Part shown: positions 44,899 to 56,900 of the stretch, piece by piece
How positions within the stretch are numbered: the stretch's first letter is position 1
Layout: every line of letters begins with the position of its first letter
NCBI RefSeq assembly: GCF_958979055.1
Contig: NC_084897.1
Coordinates: 26,457,628-26,521,627, forward strand
DNA: 64,000 nt
DNA from: Alnus glutinosa
Taxonomy: Eukaryota > Streptophyta > Magnoliopsida > Fagales > Betulaceae
Direction: 5' to 3'
Notes under the pieces: model-generated
Seen by the model: only the letters and a program-made list of their open reading frames with translations
Databases searched by the model: none
What the model was told of the DNA's origin: nothing
Translations under genes and position numbers: made by a program

Positions 44899-47489
44899 AT
44901 GAATCACTTTTTCAAGAACTCGTTGAGTCGCTTCATATGTAGTTCCAATCACTTTCATTCTTCCTTCTTCACTCAAAATTCTTGTAAAAAATTCTCTCAC
45001 TTTTCCGGGAGCTTTGAGCCAGAATCATGGAGATCAATGGAGGGTCTGGTTCGTTGCTCAGCAAATTACGTTCCTTTGACGCCGATAAGCTTCTTGGAGC
45101 GAGCAGCAAAGGCTTATGGAGACAGGAACTCGGTCGTGTATGGTTCTGTGAAATATACTTGGGCTGAAACTCATGAACGATGTCTGAGACTAGCATCTGC
45201 TTTGACCCAGTTGGGGATTTCTCGTGGTGATGTTGTGAGTTGGTTTATATATATATAACATGCCTTGATTTGATTATCGGTCTTGATCGTTGTTTTCCAG
45301 AGTTTTCTGCGACTTCTTATCCATTATCCCTTTGAATTTATTTGGTATTTATGGTACTTAATTATAACTTTTGGTTTGAGCATGCAAGATTTATTTAAAC
45401 AAAAAAGGAAAAATAGGATGCCTGGTTCCCCTTTCTGCCATATCTGGATGCTCTGATTAAGCGTGATCTGTTTTGGTTTCAACTAGTTCCCTTTCTGCCG
45501 TATCTGGATGCTCTGTTTCTTAATGTGTTTGGGAAGGTATTTTTTGTTTTCAGTTTTAAAAAGTGTTGTAAAAACTATCTTTATGTTTTGGGTTGTTTGT
45601 CAATGTTTTTGTTTGGAGAACATAAAATAACAGAGAGAAAACAAGAATGTTAACAAACAGAGCCAGCAGCAAATGTGTTGTTTCAGGTGTGCTGGGTATT
45701 ACTCTGATGTGATTTGTTGTTATGGCAATTTTTGTTTTGAATTTTTATGACTGGACAAAGCAAAAATGTGATCAAGGCAGGGTTAGAAAGCATGTTCCTA
45801 CGTTGCCTTATGGCTCATTTGTTATTGATTTTTTATTTTCATATTTTGAGATTAATTGAAGGTTACATGCCAAATTTCTCCAATCACTTCGAGTAGCTTG
45901 TTAGTATGAGATTTCAAGCCTATTTGGGAAAGTTCTGTTTACTCAAATACATATGCCACCCAAAGAGTCACTGCTGCTAGATCTGTCAACTGATATAAAG
46001 AACAGTTCAAGCCCTTATTTTCAAGTTTGTGACTCTTTCTTTGTTTTTGCAGGTTGCAACCCTGGCCCCCAATATCCCTGCAATGCAAGAGCTGCATTTT
46101 GCAGTTCCAATGGCGGGAGCAGTGCTCTGTACACTTAATACACGGTATGATTCAGCTATGTTGTCATCCTTACTAAGACATTCAGAAGCGAAAATCATCT
46201 TTGTAGACTACCAGTTACTTGAAATTGCTCAGGGAGCTCTCCATCTTCTTGCAAAGACAGACACAAAGCCACCATTCCAAGTCTTGATATCTGAATCGGA
46301 TGGTCCATGTCCCATTGACATCGCTTCTGAAACCTGCGAATATGAGCGTCTTCTCGCAAACGGACACGACGGATTTGAGATAAGGCGACCAAATAGCGAA
46401 TGGGATTCTATCAGCCTGAATTACACTTCTGGCACAACATCTAGACCAAAAGGGGTTGTGTATGGTCACAGAGGTGCCTATCTCAATTCCCTGGCAACTG
46501 TTCTTCTCCATGGGATAGGCTCAATGCCAGTTTACCTTTGGACTGTTCCTATGTTTCATTGCAACGGGTGGTGCCTCATTTGGGGACTGGCAGCTCAGGG
46601 TGGCACCAATATATGCCTTAGAAAAGTCACTCCAAGGGGTATATTTGACAGCATTGCTCAGCACAATGTCACGCACATGGGAGGGGCACCCACTGTCCTG
46701 AACATGATAGTGAATTCCCCTGACCGAAGGCGGCTTCCTCACAAGGTGGAAGTGATGACAGGCGGTGCACCGCCACCCCCACAGATTATTTCCAAAATGG
46801 AAGAGCTGGGTTTTGGTGTGTCTCACTTGTACGGCCTCACCGAAACATTCGGTCCGGGGACTTCCTGCATATGGAAACCCGAGTGGGATTCTCTACCTCT
46901 TGCCGATCGATCCAAATTGAAAGCGCGACAAGGGGTGCATCATCTTGGTTTGGAAGAGGTTGACATAAGAGATCCTGTCACAATGGCAAGCGTGCCAGCT
47001 GATGGTAAAACAATAGGCGAGATCATGTTTAGAGGAAATACAGTAATGAGTGGATACCTCAAAGATTTGAAAGCAACAGAAGCAGCTTTCGGTGGTGGAT
47101 GGTTTCGAAGCGGGGATCTTGCCGTGAAACACCCTGATAATTATATAGAAGTAAAGGACCGATCGAAGGATATAATAATTTCTGGTGGGGAGAACATATG
47201 CACAGTTGAAGTAGAAACAGTTTTGTATGGTCATCCAGCAGTTCTTGAGGCTGCAGTTGTTGCGCGGCCAGATGATCACTGGGGCCAGACGCCTTGTGCC
47301 TTTGTGAAGTTGAAAGAGGGGTGTGATGATGTTGGTGCTGAAGAACTAATCAAGTTCTGTAGGGATCATTTACCACATTATATGGCTCCCCGGACTGTTA
47401 TTTTTGAGGATTTGCCAAAAACTTCCACGGGAAAGGTACAGAAGTTTATTTTGAGAGAGAAAGCAAAGACTATGCGCGGCCGTTCATGA
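44899..47489 (+). CDS. AAE2: Acyl-activating enzyme 2-like (AMP-forming carboxylate-CoA ligase)
   Basis: An ANL-superfamily enzyme that adenylates a carboxylic acid with ATP and transfers it to CoA. Two exons, 44899-45234 and 46053-47489, give 590 residues. The start has strong context (CCGCCACCATGA). Residues 1-45 are Ser/Phe/Lys-rich without acidic residues, which suggests an organelle-targeting peptide, and the core begins at [20 protein letters not shown]. Signature motifs: [11 protein letters not shown] (236-246, the AMP/phosphate loop), [47 protein letters not shown] and [11 protein letters not shown] with the catalytic Lys near residue 573. The C-terminus ends MRGRS, so no SKL-type peroxisomal signal is seen, unlike AAE1. 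Overall sequence and N-extension fit Arabidopsis AAE2 (At2g17650). Acyl substrate is unknown. A MITE lies 85 bp upstream. Confidence 0.92.
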
Positions 47490-48585
47490 CCATAAAGTTA
47501 TGGCTGATCAATATGGGATATACAAAATGGGGAATGCTGAAATTTGGAAAAGTAAGACCATTTTTAATCTCTCTCTTAATTAAATATTGTCTCCTACTTG
47601 TATAATAATATTGTCCGATAGTGTGTGGATTGTAAATTATCTGAACATTATCCATAACATAACAGCAAAAGAGGATAAGTTGTTATTTAAATTTTTGAAA
47701 ATCACCCTTTAATAGAAATATAAGAGCAGTTTATGACTGACTGTTTCAAAAGGGTTACTAATGTTAAAATTCGATCAAAAAATTGATTGTTGGAATAGTA
47801 GTTGTACTTGTACTGTTGTACATGTTCAAAAAATGTATCAAATTTCACATGAAAAATAATAGACCCGTGACTTTGCGTACATGACCCTAACGCACCAATG
47901 CGACACTCACATGTGTACTTGCCTAAAAGCTAATGTAGTCCTATCGAAATACAATCTCTTATAAAGCACCAAAGTTTCTTCTAACTTTTCAACATTAGAC
48001 AAAGTGCAAAGAGTAATGCTTACTGCACAACAAATGCATGTGGGTTCTATGCACAATAATTGTACAACCAAGACATGTTGATCCTGTGCATAACAATTGC
48101 ACAATCAAGACACATTCCCACACCCAATTGCACAACCAAGACATATGCATGGTTTCACACCCGATGTGTCTTGGTTGTGTAATTGTTATGCACAACATGT
48201 GCTCACATTGGTGGGTCCGTGGTGTAAATGTTGTGCAAAATCATTCCTCCCTATAGAAATACAATCTCTTATAAAGCTCCAAAAGTTCTTCTAACTTTTC
48301 AACATGGGACAAAGTGCACAACACAAATGGAAGGAAAGTTGAAAATTTCAACTACAATAGGAAACTTATTTTAATGAAATATTAACAATAGCTTGTGTTG
48401 GAGCATGTTTCCTTGTAATGTAAATTTTCATTCTTTGTTATTCTATAAATACATACAAGAAAAGTCTATTTTTGTCATCGGGTTCGCAGTCACTGACTCA
48501 TCAAATAGTCTCTAGCCCCAAATCCGCAGTCAAGGCTTCTGCCCCCCAACAACTACAGGCTTGTTCTTACAGGTAGCCTTGTCGC
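47490..48585. other. Space between convergent AAE2 and SSL gene A
   Basis: 3' flanks of both genes plus the repeat-bounded element listed next. The segment around 48385-48450 (GTGTTGGAGCATGTTTCCTT, then TGTAA-TTTT-ATT-TTTGTT) matches 53752-53812, downstream of SSL gene B. Confidence 0.6.
47938..48319. mobile_element. Element with 70-bp direct repeats and a palindromic core
   Basis: The flanks are direct repeats: GAAATACAATCTCTTATAAA then GC-CCAAA-GTTCTTCTAACTTTTCAACAT and GACAAAGTGCA, at 47945-48009 and 48256-48319. Between them lies inverted text: GTGCATAACAATTGCACAAT, CAAGACACAT (48087-48116) against ATGTGTCTTGGTTGTGTAAT, TGTTATGCAC (48164-48193). Several CACAACCAAGACAT phrases recur. No coding capacity. 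Type unknown; it may be a foldback inserted with a large local duplication. Confidence 0.55.
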
Positions 48586-49136
48586 TCATGTGGTGGCTCG
48601 CGCAGGATGTTTTTTCAGATTGAGGCGGGTAATGTACGGTGAGACAATGGAACCACAGTACAAATAATCTCCAATCTTGATCCCACTTGTAACCTTTGAC
48701 AGTCCATGATCATAGTAGTGGGCGGTGGGTTTTCCTGCCAAATCAACTGCCAGAACCCCACTATTCTTCTCTATATGTGGTCGCCCTATGGACTTCTCCA
48801 TGATTGCCAAACCCTTCCGGATGAAAGGGTATCTGACTGCTAAATCCCATGAAACTGAAGGTCCCTGCCAGTATTGCATAAAAAGATAGTCAACAAAGGG
48901 GATTGAGATCCGGCTAAGGTATTCTACCAGATCAAGATAGCCGAACCATCCTGTGGCTAAGGGAGTAGTTTGGCCACCCCCAACACCAGCCATTGGGGGT
49001 GACCGAACCACCCCTTTGGTCAAAGAAGGTGGCTTAGGTGGTTAAGCCTCCTCAAACCGGCCATACCTTTGGCAAGGGCTGGTTGATCGAGCACCCCAAC
49101 AACCACCTTTTTAGTTTTTTCTTTGTTGTTATGATC

Positions 49137-49168
<32 letters not shown>

Positions 49169-52063
49169 GAAACAAAACAAAGAAAAAGAAAAAGAAAAAG
49201 AATGTATTGCATCTAGTACTGGATCTCAATCCCAAAAAAGGAGTTGTTTTATAAGAACCATAAAGGCTAAAGCAATTATACTTGCTTTCCTCGTTCGGAA
49301 AACAATAATAAGTATAATCACACAAAGCTCGTCAATCTTCTTTGGAATTAGCCAGTGTTGTTATAGAATTATTTTAAAAGTCACGTTATATTTAGGAGAA
49401 CACAAGAAAAACTCTAGTCCTCCTTATAGAATTATTTGTCTCTATAACGCAAATAATTTCAATCACCATTGCATTATATATCTATTAATGACAATGCTAA
49501 TAAATAGTAATTATAAAACCAAATTATCTTTTCTCTTTTTGGGCAAGGGAACCGGAGAGTATCCAATCCCTTATAATGTAGGGACATTTTTGTCTTTTCA
49601 CATTTTTTTTTTGGGACAAAAATGCCAACCGGAGAGGATCCTAATACCTCTTTTTCACCATCTTAGCATAGCCAATCTAAATTAAGCAAGGATCCTAAAG
49701 TTTTGGATTCAATGCACATGCTATATATCATTGTTTCACAGGCAACAAACAATTAAGCAAAAAGAAGGATTGATCTTTTTCTTCTTAAAAATGGAAAGTA
49801 AGAACAGATTTACCGTAAAGAGTGCAATCCAGTAATGGCCTTCTCCATCATATCGGATGTTATCAGGAATGCCTGGTAGATTATCGATAAACTTGTCTAC
49901 TTTTCCTTTATCCTTGCCTTGTATGATATATTTTCTACACCTTCTCCTGCATTAGTAACCCATTTGAGGGAGGAATCATCAAAAAACTTACAAATATTAA
50001 TGCCAAACAAAAACTAAACCAAACAAAACTTTGATTAACAGCAAACATACACTGGGGTTTCACAAAAGATGACATAGTTTTGATCAGGTGAGACTGCTAC
50101 ACCATTAGCAAAGTAGAGGTCGTGGAGCAGCACCTTTGTTCTTTTGGTTGCAGGATCATAGCTCATAAGCCTGCCATGGGGCTTACCCTCAAAGATGTCC
50201 AAAGAACACTCCCTTAAACTATATTTATATGAAGCGTCTGTGAAATAAATTATGCCATTCTCGGCTACATCCACACCATCTGTCGTTCTGAATTTTTGTC
50301 CATCAGCCTCGTCTGTCAACAACTCCACCGTACCTTCTCTGCTCACGTTTAGTAGGCCCTGTTATTATGTTATACACTCCGTTTCATTAATATCAACAAC
50401 GTAACTAGCAAACATTGATTTCAAAAGACTGCTTACATATATACCCAAATCCCTCTAAATTCCCATGCCTAATAACAACAAAAGCCGGGACCTTTGGGTA
50501 CCGTTTTATCTTTTACTATTTTTTGAGTATATTTTTGGGTGTTATTTCAACCCAACTCACAAAAAAAAAAAAAAAAAGAAATAAAAAATAATTCAGGAGT
50601 GGTCAAGTCACGGAATGGTAGCTAGACCACCTAGGGGTGGGCAAATTATCCGCATACCGCCTACCGACCGCTTACCGAACCGAACCGCCATTGACCGCCT
50701 ACCGACTAATTTTCGGTTCGGTATTCGGTATAAAATTTTATTCTGAAAGCTGGTTTGGTAACCGAACCGAGCCGAACCGCCTTTTTAAGCGGTAATCGAG
50801 CCGAACCGAACTGTCGTTTAAGCGGTAACCGAACCGAAGTGCCTTTGATTTTGAACCGATTAACCGAAACGACGTCGTTTTAGTAAAAACGAAACGTTGA
50901 TCCTATTTTTTTCCTTTAAAAAATCAAAAAGACGTCGTTTCATTACCCATGTTAACCGAATATTAACCGATTTAACCGACCACCTATTAACCGCTTTACC
51001 GACTTAACCGACCGCCTATTAACCGCTTAACCAACTTAAACCGACTGCTTATTAACCGCTTAACCGAAATAAATTAACCAACTGCATTCCGACAAAAGTC
51101 GGTTAACCGACCGAATTAACCGCCTACCGAACCGATGCCCACTCCTAAGACCACCCCAGGTGTCTAAGCCACCCGCAAAATAGCATGCCAACTAGTTTCG
51201 GGGGTAAATCGATTTTACAATTTTAGATTTAATTTAATTATTTTTTTCATTTTTAGTTTTACTTTAATACAGTGTGATCTAGTGGCATTTCAGGTTGTCT
51301 TAAAGAGATTAGGTTCAAGGTCGAATCTCATAATGAGAAGCGTTTAGAATTATTGGTTTCTTCATTAACATGGATGCTGCTAAATTTCTTAATGGGATTG
51401 GTGTTAAGTTATAACTCTATCGGTCTTGAAGAAGTACGAGCAGTTTCCACCGTCGCATCCCGCTCTTCAGGGATGACCGGTGGGTAAGAACCACCGTGGA
51501 TTTTTTCACTCTGATAGCTTCTCCTACCCTTTCATCAGGTTTCAAATATAAATTTTTTTAAAAAAAAAAAGTGAAAGTGAAAGTAAATGGACTACTTTTC
51601 TATATACCTTGATGCCATCAGCGACGATTACTTCGTTGTTGCGTCCAAAAGCAATTCCCAAAGGTCTGCCGCCGGTGTAGACCCACTTCTCCACCACCGA
51701 GTGAGAAACCGAGTCGTTCACGGTGACTCGGTTGATCCACCCGTCGGCACAGCCGGTGTAGATGACTCCGGACTTGGGTTCGTAAGCAACATCTTCTGGG
51801 CCCTTCAAATCCCCCACACCCACGAGCTCTGATCCTTCTAGCATGCGGTCGTTGCGTGCTGGCACGTCAATGATGTGCCGAGTCAACGCATCGGGGGGCA
51901 TTGGAGCCGGGTCGAACGAGTCGAGTTGGTAGAGAATTGTGGCGGCGACAACGGGAACCAGTGCTGTAATAAAAAAAGTGAACGGCCATGAAGTTTTTCT
52001 CTTGGAAGTGATGTTGGAGTCAGAGACGTTGGGTCGGGAAGCTGAGACGCCGTCTTTAGACAT
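48586..52063 (-). CDS. Strictosidine synthase-like protein (SSL4-7 type), gene A
   Basis: A beta-propeller protein of the strictosidine-synthase-like/adipocyte plasma membrane-associated protein family (PF03088). True strictosidine synthase condenses tryptamine and secologanin, but SSL4-7 relatives are not known to do so. Four exons: 52063-51608, 50358-50051, 49946-49814 and 48864-48586, 391 residues, all in frame. Residues 25-46 ([20 protein letters not shown]) form a signal anchor, so the protein probably enters the secretory pathway. Then: [110 protein letters not shown] and the C-terminal [19 protein letters not shown]. Intron 1 carries a hAT insertion. Tandem paralogue of gene B; the two middle exons have identical lengths in both. 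I did not verify the catalytic Glu. Confidence 0.92.
50632..51147. mobile_element. hAT-type MITE in SSL gene A intron 1
   Basis: A 516-bp element with ends TAGGGGTGGGCA and TGCCCACTCCTA and perfect 8-bp flanking repeats AGACCACC (50624-50631 and 51148-51155), the hallmark of hAT transposons. The interior consists mainly of reiterated AACCGA/ACCGACCGC and CGGTTCGGT phrases. It has inserted into a GGTGGTC-type repeat. Confidence 0.9.
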
Positions 52064-52129
52064 GATTGAGGAGTTCCGGGACTCAGTTTCAGGAAAGTAG
52101 CTGAGGAGATATTGTTCATTGCTGAATGC

Positions 52130-53630
52130 TGATTAGTCCAAGCTAAGAGATATTCCAGTCTTTGAATTTTTATTTTAATTAAATATTTTATTGGGGCCTT
52201 GCTTTAAAAACTTTGAACTCACACCATTTTTATAAATATAAATTTTTGAAATAAATCGTGATTTAAATATTATTAAACGGTGGAATTCTGGATAAACATG
52301 AAAAGTTAATCAGATATTTTTATCATTTGGGGAAGCCCACGTGGTGAAAGAAAGTGAGCCACTTCCAACAGTCTTTGGGAAATATTTTCGGATTATAATT
52401 TTTTATAATTATTTATTTAAATTTGAGAGAATTTGAACAGATGATTATGAGATACTACTTATGAAACCTACTTTACCAAATAAAAATTAAATTGTTTAAC
52501 CACTTATCCGGTCAAATAAATTCCATAAGTAGTCAGTAACGAATTTGCTTCTGTTTTTTACTTGAAACTTTGGAAGCAAGACAAATACATAGATTTATGA
52601 ATTTATTAGCACACAATCAACTCCAATGAGTTTTACCTTCAATATATTGGGCTATATACCCCTTCATTTCTCACTTCCCAAGATTTATTGTTCTTATTGA
52701 CATTGAAAAAGACTCCTCAATCTTCGAACTCATTCATTTGTTTGTGATGCGTTATATTTTAACTTGGTTGGTTCAGGTTGAGAATGCAGGCTCAAAAGCT
52801 CACGATTTGAGCTAGGTTAGTAAAAGCTCAAACCACATGCCCCAATCGGGCCATGAGAGATAAAGTGTTAGCACTACAATTGCATAAGGAACACTGTGAG
52901 TCCCTCAGTCTTATTCTAAATTTTAATGGGCCCAACTTTAAAGTATTGTAACTTTTCATTGTCCGGCCACTTTGAATTATGGAGAACCATCATTCAGGGA
53001 CATTGTCCGGCCACTTTGAATTATGGAAAACCATCATTCAGGGATAGAGGGCCATGCCCCCCTAATTTCTTAAAAAAATAAAATTATAAGGTTGTAAATT
53101 TATTTTTTTAAAAACTAAAAATATAAGATAAAAAATGAAAATTTGGCATACTGCCCTATCAAAAAATTTTGTTGGCCACTGGCCCTGCCCGGATCCGTCT
53201 TGCCACCATTATTTAATAAAACTTTATTCACCAAACAATATTGTGTACGTCCGTGAGTATGTGAGGAGGCCTTTCAACTTATTAAAGATTGTTTGTTATT
53301 AATTAGTTTGTATTGCCATTAATTAATTTTAATGAATTTGATTAGAGGTTGTTTACTAGATTCAAGGGGCCGAGGTGACAGAGGACAAATGACCCCCTTC
53401 GGCCTTCGCCCACCTAAATTTTAACGAGTCTAATTTTTGAATACGAGTACGTAGTACTTTTCAGTTGCCCTAATTATGAAAAATAGCTGAATTATTTAAC
53501 AAAACTTCATTTACTAAACAATATTGCGTTAGTGGGTGGACCTTTCAATTTCTTTTGTTTGTTTGCTATTAATTAATTTAAATGAATTTGATTGGATATT
53601 GTTGTTTGCTAAATAATTAAATCATTAATA
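52130..53630. other. Intergenic interval between SSL genes A and B with small repeats
   Basis: No gene seen. A 42-bp direct tandem duplication occupies 52959-53042 (each copy starts CATTGTCCGGCCACTTTGAA). A repeat with ends near 53049 (GGGCCATGCCCCCCTAATTT) and 53215 (CCCGGATCCGTC) resembles segments at 54762-54950 and 57240-57424. AT-rich elsewhere. Confidence 0.55.
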
Positions 53631-53633
53631 TAT

Positions 53634-53818
53634 ATGGCTCCTCGGACTTTCATTTTTCCAAAAAATTTCAACAAAAAGGCTTATTTTGAGAGAGAAATTA
53701 AGCAAAGGCTATATATATATGGGAAGCCTTTCTTGACCAGAAAGTTTAGCAAGTGTTGAAGCATGTTAATTAATCTCCTTGCAATTAATATGTAATTTTT
53801 TATTGTTTGTTCTACTTC
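53634..53818 (+). pseudogene. Relic of the 3' end of an AAE2-like gene
   Basis: Plus-strand sequence matching the last coding segment and the 3' flank of AAE2. ATATGGCTCCTCGGACT matches 47379; then CC-AAAA-TTCAAC, TTTATTTTGAGAGAGAAA-like (here CTTATTTTGAGAGAGAAATT against 47447), AGCAAAG-CTAT, TTCTTGACCAGAAAGTT (against TTCATGACCATAAAGTT), and GTGTTGAAGCATGTTAA with the following TGTAATTTTTTATTGTTTGT (against 48396). Only about 115 coding bases survive. It sits just downstream of SSL gene B, exactly as intact AAE2 sits downstream of SSL gene A. Confidence 0.8.
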
Positions 53819-53982
53819 AAACGTTCGCTGATTCATGCATACACATGCAAAGAGATCGAGACACAGAGAGCGAGAACCAGAGTTCCATTAATTGTCTTAT
53901 TAAGTCTGCCCAATTATTGAAGATAGATGCCATCAAGGATCGATTCGATCTGCAGCAACAAGCACAACGTACGTCATACTGC

Positions 53983-56900
53983 TCATGTCGCAGGATATTG
54001 TTTGAGATTGAGGCGGATAATGTAGGGAGAGACAAGGGAACCACAGTACAAATGATCACCTATCTTGATCCCAGTTGTAACCATTGACAATCCAGGATCA
54101 TGGTAGTGGGCAGTAGGTTTTCCTGCCAAATCAACGGCCAGAACCCCGCCATTCTTCTCCATATTTGGTCTCCCAATGTACTTCTCCATGATTGCTATGC
54201 CCTTCCGAATGAAAAGGTATCTGAATGCTAGATGCCATGAAAGTGTAGGTTCCTGCACTCAGTTTTTACACAAAAAGATACACATGAAATTGATGTTAGG
54301 ACTTGGCTAGGAGCACTAAAATTCATCCACAAAAACCAACTTGCTTTTCTCTATTCCAAAATCAATAAAGTTTGTTTCAATCAGCATTCCTAGCATCAAC
54401 CGCAAATGATTCTTATCACCATTGCCATTATATATGTGAATAACAAATACTAGCAAACAGTAGTATTTTTCTCATCCTCTCAGCTTAATTCAGTCTAAAT
54501 TAAGGATTCTTGGTTTTGGATTCTATTCACATATGTTAGATTATATATGTACCTAATTAAGCTCAATGTTAGGCCCAGATTACCGTATTGTACTATATAT
54601 ATTTCTCTTTGTAACTCAAGCCGCAGTACCACAACTAACTCTCCCTCTCACCAAATCAAGTAACGACTTTTCCACCCTAGAAACCTCCTCTAATAATGGC
54701 TCATGCCCTCAATTGCATTTGACTCCCTTAAAACTATTCTAGCAAAGATTCTCAAACCCAGTCGCGGAGCCACATAGAGCCTTGGGGGACCTGCCCTCCC
54801 AAGGCCAAGGTTTTCTTAAGAAAAATAATATAAAATAAAATTTTACCCTAGAGTTTTTTAATTTTTCAAATTTGTCCCCCCCTCCCCCAATTTTTTTTTT
54901 TTTTTTTTCATTCTTGCCCCCCCAAAGTTGGAAGGCTCGATGCAGGAATGACAAACAGTATAAGGGGAGGATCCTTTCACCAAGTACCCATTTATGCATA
55001 CCTCACTCTATCAATTTGCATTTCTTCCTATCCTTTCTAACTTGAGCGTCAGAGTTGGTTCTGTCGGAACCTCGTGAGACCTTTTTAACTCTTTTTCTAG
55101 TGGTTGGCAACTTGGCATGCGGTCACTAGTTTCAACAATACTATTAGGTTAACCATTGTACTGGTAGGTTAGCATGAATTCTATGTATATACTTTTCTTA
55201 GTGTAATTCAATATACAATCCTGTCATTCACAACATACTATCACTGATTCAAAAGCAGGAGTATCAGAAAGAAAGAACTGGTTTACCGTTGGGAATGCAA
55301 TCCAGTAGTGGCCTTCTCCATCATATCGGATGTTGTCAGGCATGCCTGGTAGATAATCGACAAACTTCTCTACTTTTCCTTTTTCCTTGCCTTGTATGAT
55401 ATATTTTCTACACCTTCTCCTGCATTATAAGTAACCCATTTGAGGAATCATCAAAACTTTGACAAATGCGAAACAAAAACTAAACTAATTAAACTTTCAT
55501 TAATAGCAAACATACACTGGGGTTTCACAGAAGATCACATAATTTTGATCGGGTGAGACTGCAACACCATTAGCAAAGAAAAGGTTGCGGACCAGCACCT
55601 TGGTCCTTCCGGTTGCAGGATCATAGCTCATAAGCCTGCCATGGGGCTTACCCTCCAAGATGTCCCAAATGAACTCGCTTAAGCTATATTTATATGAAGC
55701 ATCTGTAAAATAAATCATGCCATTCTGTGCTACATCCACACCGTCTGTCGTTTTGAATTTTTGCCCCTCAGCCTCATCTGTCAATAGCTCCACCATACCT
55801 TCTGCCGTCACGTTCAGTAAGCCCTGTTTACACACCACTTTTCATTAATATAAATAATTAGTAATCATTGACCAAGAAATGCTATAAACTACATTTTTAA
55901 TTCATAACTATCTCACAAAACGTAATAGTCGTAATCAATCATTGATCGTTATTAAAAAAAATATATTCAAAAATTAGTTGAAGCTGTCATTTCTGCATTA
56001 TAAAATAAAAATATAATATATAGCATTACCATTGTAATTATTCTTTCTTAGTCTCTTTAGTTTCTTTGAAAGCTGGTCAAAAGCTAAATATTTTGGAGTT
56101 TCTCTTATTCATGATGGTTTTATCCATCATATTGGGTTATGGCCATCACTTGTTGCATTCTCACTCAACTTTTACCATACTGGTTTTTCTCCGGTGCAGT
56201 GAAGTGCAAGTTATCTGTCTAATTTGAGTTTTTTTTTGTTGATATGCTTGTAGACGGTTCTATTTTCTGTTGTTACGCAAGTTGTTATATGAAAGAGTGT
56301 AATTCTTCAATAATATGCGAGTACTAACTGCTAAAAAAAGTCCCACCACCCAGGGCAGAGGCTAGAAAAGCACCAAATAACTCTAGTCTCTAGACATGGT
56401 TCACATCTTGTTGCTAGATGGCCGCTTAATTTTCACTTTGTGTTAGGAAGTATTCCCACTTCGTCTCCTTTACTTTCTTATGTATGTTTGAGCAGTAGCA
56501 AAGACCCTCCTCGTTCACAATTTTCACTTTCTCCGTTTTCCTAGGTTAAAAAAAAAACTACTACTCTAGATGTACCACTGATAATGCTTATGATCATGGC
56601 ATTCGCATCTCATGGTCTCACTCCCTTGCTTTTCTCATTATCTTGAAAGTTGAGACTAAGAAACAGACAAACGGCGCCTAATATAAATTTCTTTAATAGT
56701 GAGAGGACGATCGATGAGTTCAAAGAACGTGATCGATGCTCGGTTCTTGATACTACCAATGGGTTAAAGTCCAAAAATGGTCCGGATTTCTTCTTCATCA
56801 GAATATTTCTTGCCTTGGAAAGTGATAAAATCGATCTTTGTGCTTTTTGAGTTTAATTATAAGATTAGATCGCTTTTCCTTTATTTGCTGTCAGGCCCAT

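Noticed and set aside
45235-45258. Read-through of AAE2 exon 1 to a stop in the intron as a short protein
   Set aside because: A GTGAGT donor at 45235 and the acceptor before 46053 join GDV to VATLAPN, which restores the conserved enzyme.
49038-49685. A 215-codon plus-strand frame beside SSL gene A
   Set aside because: Lysine-rich low complexity from A-rich repeats; it overlaps SSL intron 3 and shows no family resemblance.
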